64,000 nucleotides of DNA from Taudactylus pleione (GCA_031769625.1 JAUIMM010000581.1:620001-684000), one strand, 5' to 3'; positions 43,996 through 55,675 are shown, counted from the stretch's first letter. Numbers and translations: made by a program. Notes: generated by a model from the sequence alone, not told the origin.

Positions 43996-46140
43996 CAATA
44001 CTTTGTTGATGCACCTTTGGCAGCAATTACAGCCTCAAGTCTTTTTGAATATGATGCCACAAGCTTGGCACACCTATCTTTGGGCAGTTTCGCCCATTCC
44101 TCTTTGCAGCACCTCTCAAGCTCCATCAGGTTGGATGGGAAGCGTCAGTGCACAGCCATTTTCAGATCTCTCCAGAGATGTTCAATTGGATTCAAGTCTG
44201 GGCTCTGGCTGGGCCACTCAAGGGCATTCACAGAGTTGTCCTGAAGCCACTCCTTTGATATCTTGGCTATGTGCTTAGCCCATTTGGTGCCCTAGGCAAA
44301 ATATTTACTGGTGCCCCCTAACAACTTCCCAAAACAGGTGGCCCTCCTTATGGCCACGGGCCTAGTGGTCGCCTACTTTATTCAATAGTGACCTGGGCCC
44401 AGGTCACTTACACCTCATAGGGCAATAACACCCTCTAGGGCATAATGCCCCCTATGTAGCCTGGGCCTTGCGCCCACCTATATCCCACGGGCCTATTGCC
44501 CGACAGTGCCCCCATGGGCCTAGTGCCCGACAACCCTGGTGGTCTAGGGAGGGGGTATATGGTAGGCCTCATGGAGGGCCTACCTGCTCTGTTGGAAGAG
44601 GCTGCCGGGGGGGAGCTTCGTTGGCTCTTTTACTTTCCACCCCCGCAGTCCTCTCCGGTCCTCAGCCGCATTCTTCGGCCGCTGGCCCGTCCTGGCCAGC
44701 AGCGCCGCCTCTTCTTTGCTTCTTCCAGCCAGCGCCGCCTGTCTTCCTTCTTGATCACGGCATCTTCTGGCCTCTTCCGCAGCCGCTGGAACTCTTGCCG
44801 CGATGACACTCTTCACTCCTCCCTCTCCGCCGCCATACTGCCTTTTCCCACTCAGCAGTGTCTATCAGATGCCGCGAGTGGGTGGGGCTATGACGCGGCG
44901 AGCCGTGATTGGCTCGTCACGTCTGCCTCCTATTGGCTGTTGGCCCGCGAGCCGGGTTTGGTTCGTGGCCACAGCCAAACACCTGCCGCGGCCAACACTG
45001 TACCAAGGCTACCGGGTGATGGGCTATAGTAAGCCCGCACCTGGAGCCAAGTCCTGCCCGCCGCGCCCGATGATTCACCAGTGCTGGGAACACATACTCC
45101 GTCCCAGCGCCGGCTACCCACCGCCTATGCTTCCCCGGCACTTGGAGCAGAAATAGGATCCCAGCGCTGGATGCTGATGCGTCCCGCAGGGGACACATCT
45201 CCTCCTGCTGTGCCGATGCTGGGATCAGCCACTTGATCCCAGCACGGCTTTCCACAAGGCAGCAGCAGGGCAGGGGGGAGGGGCATGCAGCGCCAGTGGG
45301 GGGGGACTGCGTCAGAGCCCTGAAATGCCCCTAGGCATTCCAGACGCCCCTAGGCATTTGCTTATTATGCCTATGCCTAGGGCCGGCTCTAGTGCTTAGG
45401 GTCATTGTCCTGCTGAAAGATGAACCGTCGCCCCAGTCTGAGGTTAAGAGCGCTCTGGAGCAGGTTTTCATCCAAGATGTCTCTGTACATTGCTGCATTC
45501 ATCTTTCCCTCTATCCTGACTAGTCTCCCAGTTCCATCGTTGAAAAACATCCCCATAGCATGATGCTGCCACCACCATGCTTCATTGTAGGGATGGTATT
45601 GGCCTGGTGATGAGCGATGCTTGGTTTCCTCCAAACATAATGACTGGCATTCACGTGAAAGAGTTCAATCTTTGTCTCGTCATGGTCTGAGAGTCCTTCA
45701 GGTGCATTTTGGCAAACTCCAGGCGGGCTGCCATGTGCTTTTTTACTAAGGAGTGGCTTCCATCTGGCCACTCTACTATACAGGCCTGATTGGTGGATTG
45801 CTGCAGAGACGGTTGTCCTTCTGGAAGGTTCTCCTCTCTCCACAGAAGAATGCTGTAGCTCTGACAAAGTGACCATCAGGTTCTTGGTCACCTCCCTGAC
45901 TAGGGTCCTTCTCCCCCGATCGCTTAGTTTAGACGGCCGGTCAACTCTAGGAAGAGTCCTGGTGGTTCCGAACTTTTTCCATTTCCATTTACAGATGATG
46001 GAGGCCACTGTGCTCATTGGGACCTTCAAAGCAGCAGATATTTTTCTGTACCCTTCCCCAGATTTGTGTCTCGAGACAATCCTGTCTCGGAGGTCTACAG
46101 ACAATTCCTTGGACTTTATGCTTGGTTTGTGCTCTGACAT
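43996..46140 (-). pseudogene. Tc1-like transposase, frameshifted and split by a hAT-like element
   Basis: The minus strand from ATG 46140 reads MSEHKPSIKSKELSVDLRD, with a duplicated KWKWKK stretch in the linker. The paired-type domain and its GRP-like hook are decayed (VDRPSKLSDRG). The first catalytic block is [10 protein letters not shown] (about 45675) and [13 protein letters not shown] follows. After a frameshift near 45540, [19 protein letters not shown] leads to QQDNDPKH, where the hAT-like insertion interrupts the second catalytic block. The rest lies at 43996-44270: [15 protein letters not shown] with the third catalytic position, one TGA stop at about 44148, and a C-terminus AAKGASTKY before the TGA near 43996. 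It is non-functional. Confidence 0.9.
44279..45391. mobile_element. hAT-like element inserted in the Tc1 transposase
   Basis: GTGCTTAG at 44271-44278 and 45392-45399 is an 8-bp target duplication. The right end (complement) TAGAGCCGGCCCTAGGCATAGG resembles the left GGTGCCCTAGGCAAAATA only in its core. The interior is GC-rich and carries no recognisable transposase, so it is non-autonomous. Confidence 0.85.
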
Positions 46141-46524
46141 GCACTGTCAAGTGTGGGACCTTATATAGGCAGGTGTATGCCTTTCAAAATCATGTCCGAT
46201 CAACTGAATTTGCCACAGGTGGACTCTAATTAAGCTGTAGGAACATCTCAAGGATGATCAGTGGAAACAGGATGCACCAGAGCTCAATTTTGAGCTTCAT
46301 GGCAAAGGCCGTGAATACTTATGTACATGTGATTTCTTTGAGGTTTTTTTTTAGATTTATGCAAATTTAATAAAAAAAAAAACACTTTTACACGTTGTCA
46401 TTATGGGGTATTGTATGTAGAATTTGGAGGACAAAAATTAATTTATTCCATCTTGGAATAAGGCTGTAACATAACAAAATGTGGAAAAAGTGAAGCGTTG
46501 TGAATACTTTCCGGATGCACTGTA

Positions 46525-46958
46525 TCTGCACATCGTGCTATGTCTACGGGCAGCTGAACACCTGTACACTTGCTGCAGGGGCGGAGGGGGGGCGCTATGC
46601 GACCCCCGCCCAGATGGCAGTGATGGTTGTTCAGTTTGTATGAACAACCATCATCTACAGATATATCTGAAGTTCAGTCAATCTGTGGATATATCTTTCA
46701 GGTGTGTACCCAGGTTAACAGTCTAAAGGGAGGAGTGTAACCATGGGGAGAACTGGAAAAGGAAGTCGGTGGGAGGCCAGAGGAGAAGAAAAATTACTTA
46801 TAGGTAAGTCTACCACATTTAACCCTGTAACAGCATCTGCAGCCCTGCCATCGGCCACTCCAGTTTTGTATGGACTGTGTCTGTGCTGCCCTTGCCAGGT
46901 GAAACCAGGGCTCCTTTATTGCCACATCTATCATTATTGATCCTGATTTCCATACATT
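46525..46958. other. Unassigned sequence
   Basis: Holds an AGATATATCTG / GGATATATCTT imperfect pair near 46660-46700. No gene. Confidence 0.3.
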
Positions 46959-47496
46959 GGCCCTCATTCAGAGCCGTACACTCTGAGCAGAGCGCACGCT
47001 CTGAATGAGGGCCGCCCTCCATAATTATGGAGCGTCCTCCTGGACGCTCGTATAGCTGTGGGTCACCACCCACAGCCTATACGAGCGTGCAGTTTGATGG
47101 CCGCGATGGTCTTGACCATCGCGACCATCGCCACTGCGAGCCGGAGCCTGCGGTTGAGGTTTTCAACCGCAAGGCCCTGAGTGATTTTGGCTCTATCAGA
47201 GCCAAAATCACTCCCACTGACATCACTAGTGATGTCAGTGGGCCGGCTTCTGACGGTAGGCGTTCCCTTGGGAACGCCCCCATCAGGGAGGCACGCCCAC
47301 CAAAGGGGGCGTGCTGTCAATCAACATCGACAGCACGCCCCCTTTGATCAGACACAACGAGCGAAGGAAAGTCCTTCGCTCGTCGCGTCTGGCGCATGCG
47401 CACGACGGAGCTCCCGCCGTCGTGCGCATGCGCAGTGCACAACATCGACCCACTTGCGAGCGGACAGCCGCTCGCGAGTGGGTCTGAATCAGGCCC
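46959..47496. mobile_element. Harbinger-type MITE, copy c
   Basis: Ends GGCCCTCATTCAGAGCC and the complement of GGGTCTGAATCAGGCCC enclose 538 bp. Flanks ATT and ATA are near-matching. The interior has four strong inverted pairs, for example GATTTTGGCTCTATCA, GACGAGCGAAGGA and CGCATGCGCACGACGG. The right arm, GCGAGTGGGTCTGAAT, matches the left end of the Harbinger region at 59713. Confidence 0.8.
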
Positions 47497-47559
47497 ATAG
47501 TTTGATCTGTGCAGACTTAGTTATGTGTAAAAAATAAAATAAATAGTTAATTAAAAAAT

Positions 47560-47790
47560 ACCTGTAGGGTCCCCCCCTCTAAATCAATAACCAGCACTGG
47601 ACCTCTGAACCTGGTCTGGTATTGGGAAATAAGAAGAAAAAAAGGCACGGGGTTCCCCCTATTCTCCAATAACCAGCACTGGGCTGAAGCAGTCTAGGGG
47701 TTGATGCTACAGCAGGGAGACACAGTGTGGGGTCCTTCTGCCATAACATCAACCAGCCCTAAACCAGTCAGCCCAGATCTGGAATTCTTA
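47560..47790. repeat. Repeat sharing AACCAGCACTGGGC phrases with 21840-22140
   Basis: The phrases AACCAGCACTGGACCTC and CAATAACCAGCACTGGGCTG resemble those in the 21443-22922 element, suggesting a shared non-coding family. Its ends are not resolved. Confidence 0.4.
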
Positions 47791-48539
47791 TGAAAGTGGC
47801 AACCCCAAAAGTAAAAACCCCATTGGGTCTGATCACTTTGGGGCTAGCTACGGTTATGTATATACTGGTATATGTGTGTGCGACTGAGCCTAAATCTGTA
47901 TACGAAGTGCTACGATGCAGTGGCTGCAGCTTTTTTCCATGCCAAGTCCTGTTGTGCTCCATATACAGGCTCAGCCACTCATAGATATACAAGTATACAA
48001 GTGTCACAGATTAACCAGTGCAGTCTCCTGGTGCATCTTAATCGCATCACGTTGCGACTAAGACAAATTTTCAGGCAAAAAGATGCTCTGCGCCAGCAGA
48101 TTCACACGGGACCTGGCTGCTGACTCATGCCAGGCATCTCGCTCGTAAATGTGTTTAATTTAATGACTACTTACTTGGGTTTAACTTGAAAATAAGAGAT
48201 GTGGTAAGACCTTACCTTTGTTATCTCTATTTCTACGAAGACCATAGGGATCCACAGGAGACCTTAGGGTATAGGTTGATGACGTCAGTCGTCGAGCACT
48301 TCAATAGTTCAATTTGTGCTCCCAGGATGCACCGGGCTCCTCTCCTATACCCTGCCCCCCAGGCAAAGGCACCTCAGTTTTGTAACAAGCCAATGGCCGG
48401 AGGAGGAGAAGAGAAAAGGAAGAAATTTTGGAACACTCAAGTACCACATTCTCACATACAGAAGGAGATGGAAAACCGGTGACCAGAACACAGCCCATCT
48501 GCAGCACAGGTGCGACAGGGCGGGAGTCTTGTGGATCCC

Positions 48540-48640
48540 TATGGACTTCGTGGAAATAGAGATAACAAAGGTAAGGTCTTACCATATCTCTTATTTTCTA
48601 CTGCAGGGTCCATAGGGCTCCACAGGAGACCTTGGGGATG
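48540..48640. repeat. Internal complementary region of DIRS B
   Basis: GTGGAAATAGAGATAACAAAGG is complementary to the left end near 48210-48235. The part from TTCTACTGCAGGGTCC is complementary to the right end near 53900-53942. Confidence 0.85.
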
Positions 48641-48656
48641 TCCCAAAGCAATCTCC

Positions 48657-49351
48657 TTAAGCGCGGGGACGCTCCTGTGAAGAAAGGAGAATCCACCGCC
48701 CGAAAAAAGCATCCTGAGAGGCAAAGGTATCAAATGCATAATACCTTAAGAATGTATGGACAGTAGACAACATGGCCGCCTTGCACAGCTGAACAGCAGA
48801 GGCGCCACGACAAGCTGCCCATGAAGGACCCACAGACCGAGTAGAATGAACCTTAACAGAGGACGGTACAGGAAGGCCCTCATGAAGGTAAGCCTCTGAA
48901 ATTTCCAGGTGAATCCAGCCTGCCAAAGTCTGCTTAGTGGCAGGCCATCCTTTCTTTCGGAAACCAAAAAGAACAAACAACGAGTCCGACTTCCGAAATG
49001 AGTTGGTACGGTCCACATAAGTTTGTAGAGCACATACCACATCCAAAGAGGCCTCACCAGCTGAAAGGTCTGGGGAGTTAAAAGCTGGTACTACAATTTC
49101 CTCATTAATGTGGAAGCTGGATACCACCATAGGTAGGAAACCAGGGCGAGTAGGAAGCCCTGTCCCTATGAAAAATCAGAAAGGGAGGGCGACATGAAAG
49201 AGCCCCCAAAATCTGACACCCTTCTGGCCAAGGCAATGGCTAGAAGAAACACAGTTTTAATTGTGAGCCATTTTAAATCCACTGAGCCCAGTGGTTCAAA
49301 TGGCAGTCCTTGTAGAGCCCTAAGGACCACAGTGAAATCCCAAGGAGCCAC
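48657..49351 (-). pseudogene. DIRS B tyrosine recombinase, catalytic part
   Basis: The minus strand reads AIALARRVSDFGG (about 49235) with the first arginine. After a break near 49166, a frame from 49130 to 48657 reads SFHINEEIVVPAFN, LAGWIHLEISEAYL, VKVHSTRSVGPSWAA with the H-x2-R box, and TFLRYYAFDTFAS with the presumed tyrosine. Its core-binding N-terminus (NTMLRARKPASVRIYHRVW) is in the preceding frame at about 49500. One stop or frameshift separates the two catalytic pieces. The enzyme would insert the circular DNA. Confidence 0.82.
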
Positions 49352-50382
49352 CAGTGATCTAAGCCCGCCTGTAGGAATGCCAAAATCCTGGATAATCCAA
49401 ATGTCTGAGGATTATAACCTCTGGGGTGACACCATTCAAAGAAGGTGTGCCACACTCTGTGATAAATTCTCACAGAAGCAGGCTTGCGAGCTCTGAGCAT
49501 GGTGTTCACCACCAAGCTGGAAAAACCCCTGGAACTCGAGGGCAGTCTCAAGTGCCACGCCGTCAAAGATAGATGACTCAGGTCCGGGTAGAGGCAAGGA
49601 CCTTGGGACAACAGGTCCGGACGTTGAGGCAACAGCATTGGAGTGTCTATGGATAGACTCCAAAGATCTGTGTACCAGTGACGTCTGGGCCACACTGGAG
49701 CTACCTGCAGTAGCATACCTCCTTCTTGCTTGAACTTCCGAATCATCCGAGGCAGAAGGGGGAATGGAGGAAACAGGTACACGAACTGGAAGGTCCATTT
49801 GACAGACAGAGCGTCTACCAGCAGAGCCCCCACGTCTCTTGTTCTTGAGCCGTACCTTGACAACTTTTGGTTGTGCCGAGATGCCATTAGATCTACTTCG
49901 GGAAGTCCCCACTTGTTCACCAGAAGCTGAAATACTTCCTGGTGAAGTGACCATTCCTCTGGGTGTACATCGTGACGGCTTAGGAAGTCCGCTTCCCAGT
50001 TCAGGTCTCCCGGGATAAACACCGCCGATATGGCTGGGACATTTTCCTCCGCCCAAGTCAGGATACAGGACACTTCCATTAGTGCCGCCTGGAGGTTTAT
50101 GTAGGCCACTGTGGTGGTGTTGTCTGACTGGACAATGAGCCTTGCTTGTCGAAGAGCCCTTAGAACTGCCCTGAGTTCCAATATGTTTATTGGAAGCATG
50201 GACTCTTCTATTGTCCACCTTCCCTGGAAGAGGTGTGAACCCGTCACTGCACCCCAACCCTGGGGACAGGTGTCCGTTGTCAGAAGGACCCTCTCCGGGA
50301 TCCAAAAGGTGCGGTCCTTGGTAAGGTGACTTGTGTGAAGCCACCAAGTCAGAGACAGACGTACCTCCGGAGACTGTACCAA
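49273..50382 (-). pseudogene. DIRS B RNase H, methyltransferase-like domain and recombinase N-terminus
   Basis: One 369-codon minus-strand frame. RNase H starts ILLTTD-like (VLLTTDTCPQGWGAV), then INILELRAVLRAL and LIVQSDNTTTVAYIN, ending VFIPGDLNWEADFLSRHD. Next, LPEVDLMASRHNQKLSRYGS, DALSVKWTFQFVYLFPPFPLL and RRHWYTDLWSLSI match the DAM-like methyltransferase region of DIRS1-group elements, with PPF in the position of the catalytic DPPY/PP loop. The frame continues into the recombinase core-binding helix. RNase H removes RNA from the hybrid; the role of the methyltransferase part is unknown. The frame itself is intact, but RT upstream and recombinase downstream are broken. Confidence 0.82.
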
Positions 50383-50457
50383 TGTCTGGGTTCGTATCCG
50401 GCGTGGAGATCCGTCCCATATGGAAAGGATCAGTGTCTGTAGAGGCAGGGAATGGAA

Positions 50458-51340
50458 CTAGCCATACTCCTCCACGTGGAAGGTTGACATCATGGAGCCC
50501 AGTAACTGCATTGCCGAGTGAATCGACACCCGGCGACTGTGCAGGCAGCTGCGAACCCGCTGCTGCAGTGTGGTTATCTTGTCCCTGGTCAAGAAAATCC
50601 TCTGTTGTTGAGAATGCAAAAATGCCCCAAGATGTAGCATCCTCTGTGAGGGCGTCAGCGAGGACTTCTTCCAGTTGATCAACCAACTGTGGCTTTGTAG
50701 CACTGTTATTGTCAGCTGTAGATGCTGAAGAAGTAATTCCGGAGACCTGGCTAGCAATAGTAGGTCGTTCAGGTAGGGCAACAGACGGACCCCCTGCAGC
50801 CGCAGTTGGGCCCGCCATCACTGCCATAAGTTTGGTGAACACCTTGGCTGCCATGGACAGTCGAAACGGCAGGGCCTGAAGCTGGAAGTGTTGCTACAAC
50901 ACTGCGAACATGAGGTACCTCTGGTGAGACAAAGCTATCGGAACATGCAGGTATGCATCCTGAATGTCCAGAGACACCATAAAATCCCCAGGTTCCATAG
51001 CCAGTATAATTGACCGCAGGGTTTCCATTTTGAACCGAGGCACTCGGAGAAACTTGTTTAGGGACTTGAGGTTTAGGATAGGCCTGTATGCACCATTCGC
51101 TTTTGGAACCAAAGAGAGAGTGGAATAATAGCCCATTCCCTCTGGGGAGTAGGTTCCGGAACTATAACTCCCTGTAGGAGCATAGATCGTATAACTTTCT
51201 GCAGTTCCAAAGCCTTTTCCTGATCCATCCGAAGTCTCGTATGGAAGAATTGATGAGGAGGTCTGTATTGGAAGAAAAGGGCATACCCTTGATAGACCAC
51301 TTCCCTTACCTATGTGGCTGTTGTGGTATGCCACCAACAC
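50458..51340 (-). pseudogene. DIRS B reverse transcriptase, frameshifts and YLND active site
   Basis: Minus-strand motifs from about 51200 are YYSTLSLVPKANGAYRPIL, LNLKSLNKFL, and FMVSLDIQDAYLHVPI with the first catalytic aspartate. A break near 50894 follows. MAAKVFTKLMAVMAG and then VALP lead to a frame with PYLNDLLLLAR at about 50775. Here the active site reads YLND, the first aspartate replaced by asparagine. The thumb (LHLGAFLHSQQQRIFL) and connection follow. At least two frame changes occur. DIRS A keeps YLDD at this site. Confidence 0.85.
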
Positions 51341-51412
51341 TGGGCAAACTGAAGAAGTCGGCCTCCCATCTTGGGGTCCCCAAGGAGAGGCCCGACCCGT
51401 CAGGCTGAGGGT

Positions 51413-52811
51413 TTAGCGTCGGGCTTGGCAGCTGGACGCCTGGTACTCCAAGCCTGCTTCTTGCTGCTTCTTCCTGCTTTGTGACCTTCTTAGTTTCTGA
51501 CGGTCTGGAAAGGACTGAACCTTGGCCTTACCCTGAGGACGGAAAGTCCGAAAGGATTGAGTTCCAGATCCTGATGGCATTGGGGCTGAAGGTAAACAGG
51601 CAGACTTGGCAGCAGCCAAAGTGTCCACGATTTTGTCCAAATCTGACCCAAATAAGACCTGGCCATTAAAGGGTAAACATTCTAACCCTTTCTTGGAATC
51701 AGCATCCACTCTACAAGATCGCAACCAAAGAGCTGACACTGCAGCCGATGAAATGCGAGATGTTAGGAAACTAACATCCAAAGCAGCCTCATTCACATAC
51801 GAGTCTCTGAGGTAACCTACCAGTTCAATTTGTTCACTGGTAGCCTCTAAAAGCAAGGACGCTTCTAAGGCATTTGCCCAACGTTCCATGGCCCTGGCCA
51901 CTCAGCATATAGCCATAGCTGGCCTAGCGACCCCCCCGCGAGATGGAATAAATGGACTTTAAGCACACCTCCACTGTTCTGTCCATAACATCCTTTAATG
52001 ATGACATGGACAGCATAGGAAGTGTCGCACTTTTGACAAGGCATGTAGTATGAGAATCCACCTGAGGAGGAGTTTCCCATTTATAGAAATGCTTCTCCTC
52101 GAATGGATAAGTGGCTTCCAACCGTTTCTGCAGTTGAAACCTCCTGCCTGGAGTTTTCCAGGCTTCTTCCAGATGTTCAACTAGCTGATCCGACAGGGGA
52201 AAAGCCGTCGCTGAACTTTTCACTTCCTTAAAGAATGCATATTTGGATTTGGCTGCTGTGGTATCCTCATCTCCAATATCCATAGCCACACGGACTGCAT
52301 AAATGAAGCCGTGTACATAAATTTTGGACTTAGGCTCTGCCTCCTTTTGAGGGAGCTCTGTATCAGATAAGTCCTGAATTTCCCCATCATCAGTCGATAC
52401 ATTATCTTGATAATACGTGGACTGGGAAGACAGTACCTCCTTCCTAGCAGAGCGCTGGAAAGACTCCCCCTGTAAAACCTCCATCAGGTTTTGCACCGTA
52501 TTGGAGAGAGTATTAACCCAAACAGGTTCAGTCTGGTAGGGAGTAGGTTGTAAGGGCATATTGTGAGCAACAACCAACTGCTGGGGAATCCCCTGTGACG
52601 TAGATGGCATAGCAACCTGCGGAGAGTACCCGAATTGTGGGGCCACTGGAGGTGCAGCAAGCCAACCCATCAGGGTAGTTAGTGTTGTGCAAAACAAGCC
52701 CAGGGCGGCTCTTGAGAAGAGCTGGGCCCAGCAGGTAATCCTGCATGTCTGGTACACAGGGTACACAATCCTCCCACAATAATCTCTCCCTCCTTTTGTC
52801 CAGCAAAACAC
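51413..52811 (-). pseudogene. DIRS B gag-like region
   Basis: Two minus-strand frames. The first (52811-51924, with an uncertain start) holds SEEL-type sequence: VEHLEEAWKTPGRRFQL and FEEKHFYKWETPPQVD. After a stop, the second (51901-51413) reads MARAMERWANALEASLL, LWLRSCRVDADSKKGLE and LFGSDLDKIVDTLAAAK, with a basic tail. The pair ALFGTELDKW in DIRS A and LFGSDLDKI here shows that the proteins are homologous. There is no zinc finger. The function is inferred as a structural protein from its position. Confidence 0.75.
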
Positions 52812-53942
52812 CTGTTGCAGGACTGTGTAAGGGGGATATCAGCCTGAGCAGAATCACTGCCCAACATAATGAATGTATGTGTCAAACTCCTCAGCTCAAC
52901 TTAGGCTCCGCCTTCACCACTGAACTGTGAAGTAATTTTATCCCTCAGCAGCACTGTCACCGCAAGGGCTAGTGAAAGAGGAATTACAGGGATAGCTAAA
53001 ATGGCTGACAGAGAAAAAGAGTTTTACAGTCAGACAGCGCTAGCAACAGACACATACAATGCCAGGAAAACCTGCACTATACTGCACTAATATCAACTAA
53101 CTAGACCTTGTGTCTAGTTGGAATAGTGCTACATACACCGACCTGCTTGGAGGAGGGGAATGTAGGGAGACCCAGCTTCCGCAGCTCCCTGTGAGATTAG
53201 CATTTTATGCACATTAAAATGGCCGCCGGAGGACTCACAGGGGGCGTGCCTGAGGGAGAAGAGCTGCCTGCAACCGCCAAACCGCTGTGGAGAGGCTTGC
53301 AGTGCAGTGGGGAAGGGGCGGGCTGTGCCATACAGGGAAGGCCCACTCCCCTGGCGTACTATTAACCACTGGGATGCCACAATATCCGTACGCTGTGGCC
53401 CCCTATCCCTGGTGGTCTAGTAACAGCGCAGGCGCCGTCCCTGGTGCCAAACGCAGCCTCTTCCCAGAGACCCCCCAGCCCTGGGAAATAAATGAACTGT
53501 GTTATCAGCGGGGGCCCGCTGCAGACGCTCGCTGCTTACCTGAATGTCCCCCGTGACGTCCGGCCGCAGTGCTGGGCGTCTGGGGGCTTTTGCTAGCCAA
53601 AACCCCCAGACACCCGCCGTGATCCCTAGCGCAGTGCCAGCGTCTCGGCGCCGGTGGGGTGTCGGGGTGGCAGCATGGGCGTCCACTGGACAGCCCATGT
53701 TGACTACTCTGCAGTAAAAAACAACTATTTTCTGGGCTGTCAACGCAGCCCCTCTTGAAGTGACCCGACTCCGTGCCGAGCACCTATGAAACTGAGGTGC
53801 CTTGGCCTGGGGCGGGATATAGAAGAGGAGCCCAATGCATCCTGGGAGCATAAATTTAACTATTGAGGTGCTCGACGACTGACGTCATTAACCTATACCC
53901 CAATGTATCCTGTGGAGCCCTATGGACCCTGCAGTAGAAACA

Positions 53943-54283
53943 TCATTAACAAAATTGAACAAGTAACTATGATAAAATGAAGGTGCAGATTCAATTTGTA
54001 CATATGTTTTATGCTTTAGCATGATGAATAGTTACATTGCATAACATCAGCAAGTCTGAAAAGACCAAAGATTTTGCCGGACCACCTAGCCCAAGTTGAC
54101 ATTTTTTATGTACCTTGTATTCTTATAGAAAAAATGTCTTTAACAAATTTCTATATTTACATTACATGCAACATCCAAATGTTCTCATTGTAGTTCTTGC
54201 TTTTATTCACACAATGAGAAATACTATTAGAGGCCTCATATCATGTGAGATATAGAATTTTCACATTGCCTACTATATAACCA
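53943..54283. other. AT-rich, nothing recognised
   Basis: Flank between DIRS B and the Tc1 fragment. Confidence 0.35.
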
Positions 54284-54938
54284 TGGCCAAAAGTTTTGGG
54301 AATGACACAAGTATTGGTTTTCACAAAGTTTGCTGCTTCAGTGTTTTTAGACCTTTTTGTCAGATGTTACTATGGTATACTGAAGTAAAATTACAAGCAT
54401 TTCATATGTGTCAAAGGCTTTTATTGACAATTACATTAAGTTTATGCAAAGAGTCAATATTTGCAGTGTTGACCCTTCTTTTTCAAGACCTCTGCAATTC
54501 GCCCTGGCATGCTGTCACTCAACTTCTGGGCCACATACTGACTGACGGCCGCCCATTCTTGCCTAGTCAATGCTTGGAGTTTGTCAGAATTTGTGGGTTT
54601 TTGCTTGTCCATCCACCTCTTGAGGATTGACCACAAGTTCTCAATGGGATTAAGGTCTGGGGAGTTTCCTGGCCATGGACCAAAATGTAGATGTTTTGTT
54701 CTCCGAGCCACTTAGTTATCATTTTTGCCTTATGGCAAGGTGCTCCATCATGCTGGAAAAGGCATTGTTCGTCACCAAATTGTTCTTGGATGGTTGGGAA
54801 AAGTTGTTCTTGGAGGATGTTTTGGTACCGTTCTTTAATCATGGCTGTGTTCTCCCCTCCCTTGGCTGAGAAGCAACCCCACATATGAATGGTCTTAGGA
54901 TGCTTTACTGTTGGCAACCAATTCTTGTGTCATTCTAA
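54284..54938 (-). mobile_element. Third Tc1-like family, deleted copy
   Basis: The left end CATGGCCAAAAGTTTTGGGA and inner GACACAAGTATTGG reappear partly as AACCAATTCTTGTGTCATTC at 54918-54938, probably a trace of the right arm. Between them only the C-terminal half of a transposase remains on the minus strand. It differs from the families at 8171 and 43775. Confidence 0.75.
54454..54917 (-). pseudogene. Tc1-like transposase C-terminal half, frameshifted
   Basis: The minus strand reads MPTVKHPKTIHMWGCFSAKG and then ALFQHDGAPCHKAK-like sequence (LFQHDGAPCHKAKMITKW), the second catalytic block. [19 protein letters not shown] follows in another frame, with the third catalytic position. LDDxPGRI-type sequence (SDSMPGRIAEVLKKKG) ends it. 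The N-terminal DNA-binding half is absent. One frameshift lies near 54690. Confidence 0.85.
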
Positions 54939-55349
54939 ATAGAATAGAATATTTTAACACATAGAATATCTTAACACAAATCTATAGTTACTGTAGATAT
55001 AAAGTAAAACAGCTGCAGGTTCCAGCACATTTCACGGAAGCCAAACACACTTTAGCTGAAATGAAATTTAAGAACTTGGAACACATTCCAAATATGAAAT
55101 AAGGGTGGAAATAGAATTAAAATAAAATATAATTTTGCATAGATTTAAATCCCATATTGAAAGCTCTCTGACTGGAGGGTTTAAACTGGGATTATAACTA
55201 AAATGCTTTGCTATAAAATTATTTTACGAGGTAATAAAGTTATCTTCATGTTTTTTTCCTTTTGTAGTCTTAAAACAGAAAGATATGTTTAGGAGTGTTA
55301 GGAGCATTCTGTTTGTTTATTTTACTGACAATAATTTATGCCGCATATC
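54939..55349. other. AT-rich, nothing recognised
   Basis: No exon or element end could be defended here. Confidence 0.35.
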
Positions 55350-55675
55350 TACTAGACGATAAATTGGCCGATTTGAACGATAACGATATCATTATTGTTC
55401 ATCGTCCGCAGTATCGTCCAGTGGATATGCCATCAACGACCAGCGATGCGTGCTCCCGCTGGCCGTTGACGACATCTTTCATCGCCCGTATTTGCAGGGC
55501 AACCTGACAATATCGTCAGGTTCTGCAAGTACGCGGATGGGGGAGGGTGATGTCACTGAACGATATTGTGAATGATATCGTTCAGTGTGGGTGCTCAATG
55601 TCGTTAACGACATTGAGCACATCACTGACGGGGAAACACTAGACGATATCGCTCATGGAGCATATTGTGTAGTGG
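55350..55675. mobile_element. Inverted-repeat element with ACTAGACGAT ends, copy a
   Basis: Left end ACTAGACGATAAATTGG and right end near CATATTGTGTAGTGG are loosely inverted. Internal arms (GATATTGTGAATGATATC, CAATGTCGTTAACGACATTG) are strong palindromes. CGTCAGGTT, GCCCGCTGG-type phrases recur in copy b. Confidence 0.6.

Larger units (their letters stand above)
43775..46522 (-). mobile_element. Tc1-like transposon split by a 1.1 kb insertion
   Basis: Flanked by TA at 43773-43774 and 46523-46524. Long inverted ends start (C)AGTGCATCCGGAAAGTATTC, with shared inner sequence down to ACAACGTGTAAAA. Without the insert at 44279-45391 it is about 1.6 kb, normal for Tc1. The family is distinct from the Tc1 at 8171 and from that at 54284. 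Confidence 0.95.
48189..53942 (-). mobile_element. DIRS-type retrotransposon B, uninterrupted
   Basis: Inverted terminal repeats at about 48189-48375 and 53795-53942 share CCTTAGGGTATAGGTT-type sequence and GACGTCAGTCGTCGAGCACTTC. The internal complementary region at about 48540-48640 (GGTAAGGTCTTACC and CTACTGCAGGGTCCATAGGG) is complementary to the two outer ends. Minus-strand gene order is gag-like, RT, RNase H, methyltransferase-like, tyrosine recombinase. Size is about 5.75 kb, a full DIRS. It is a different subfamily from DIRS A: same architecture, clearly diverged sequence. No target duplication is expected or seen. Confidence 0.93.

Noticed and set aside
49436..50854. A 472-codon minus-strand frame in DIRS B
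   Set aside because: Beyond a short RT piece (AAKVFTKLMAVMAG) it lies over RNase H in the wrong frame and has no domain motif.
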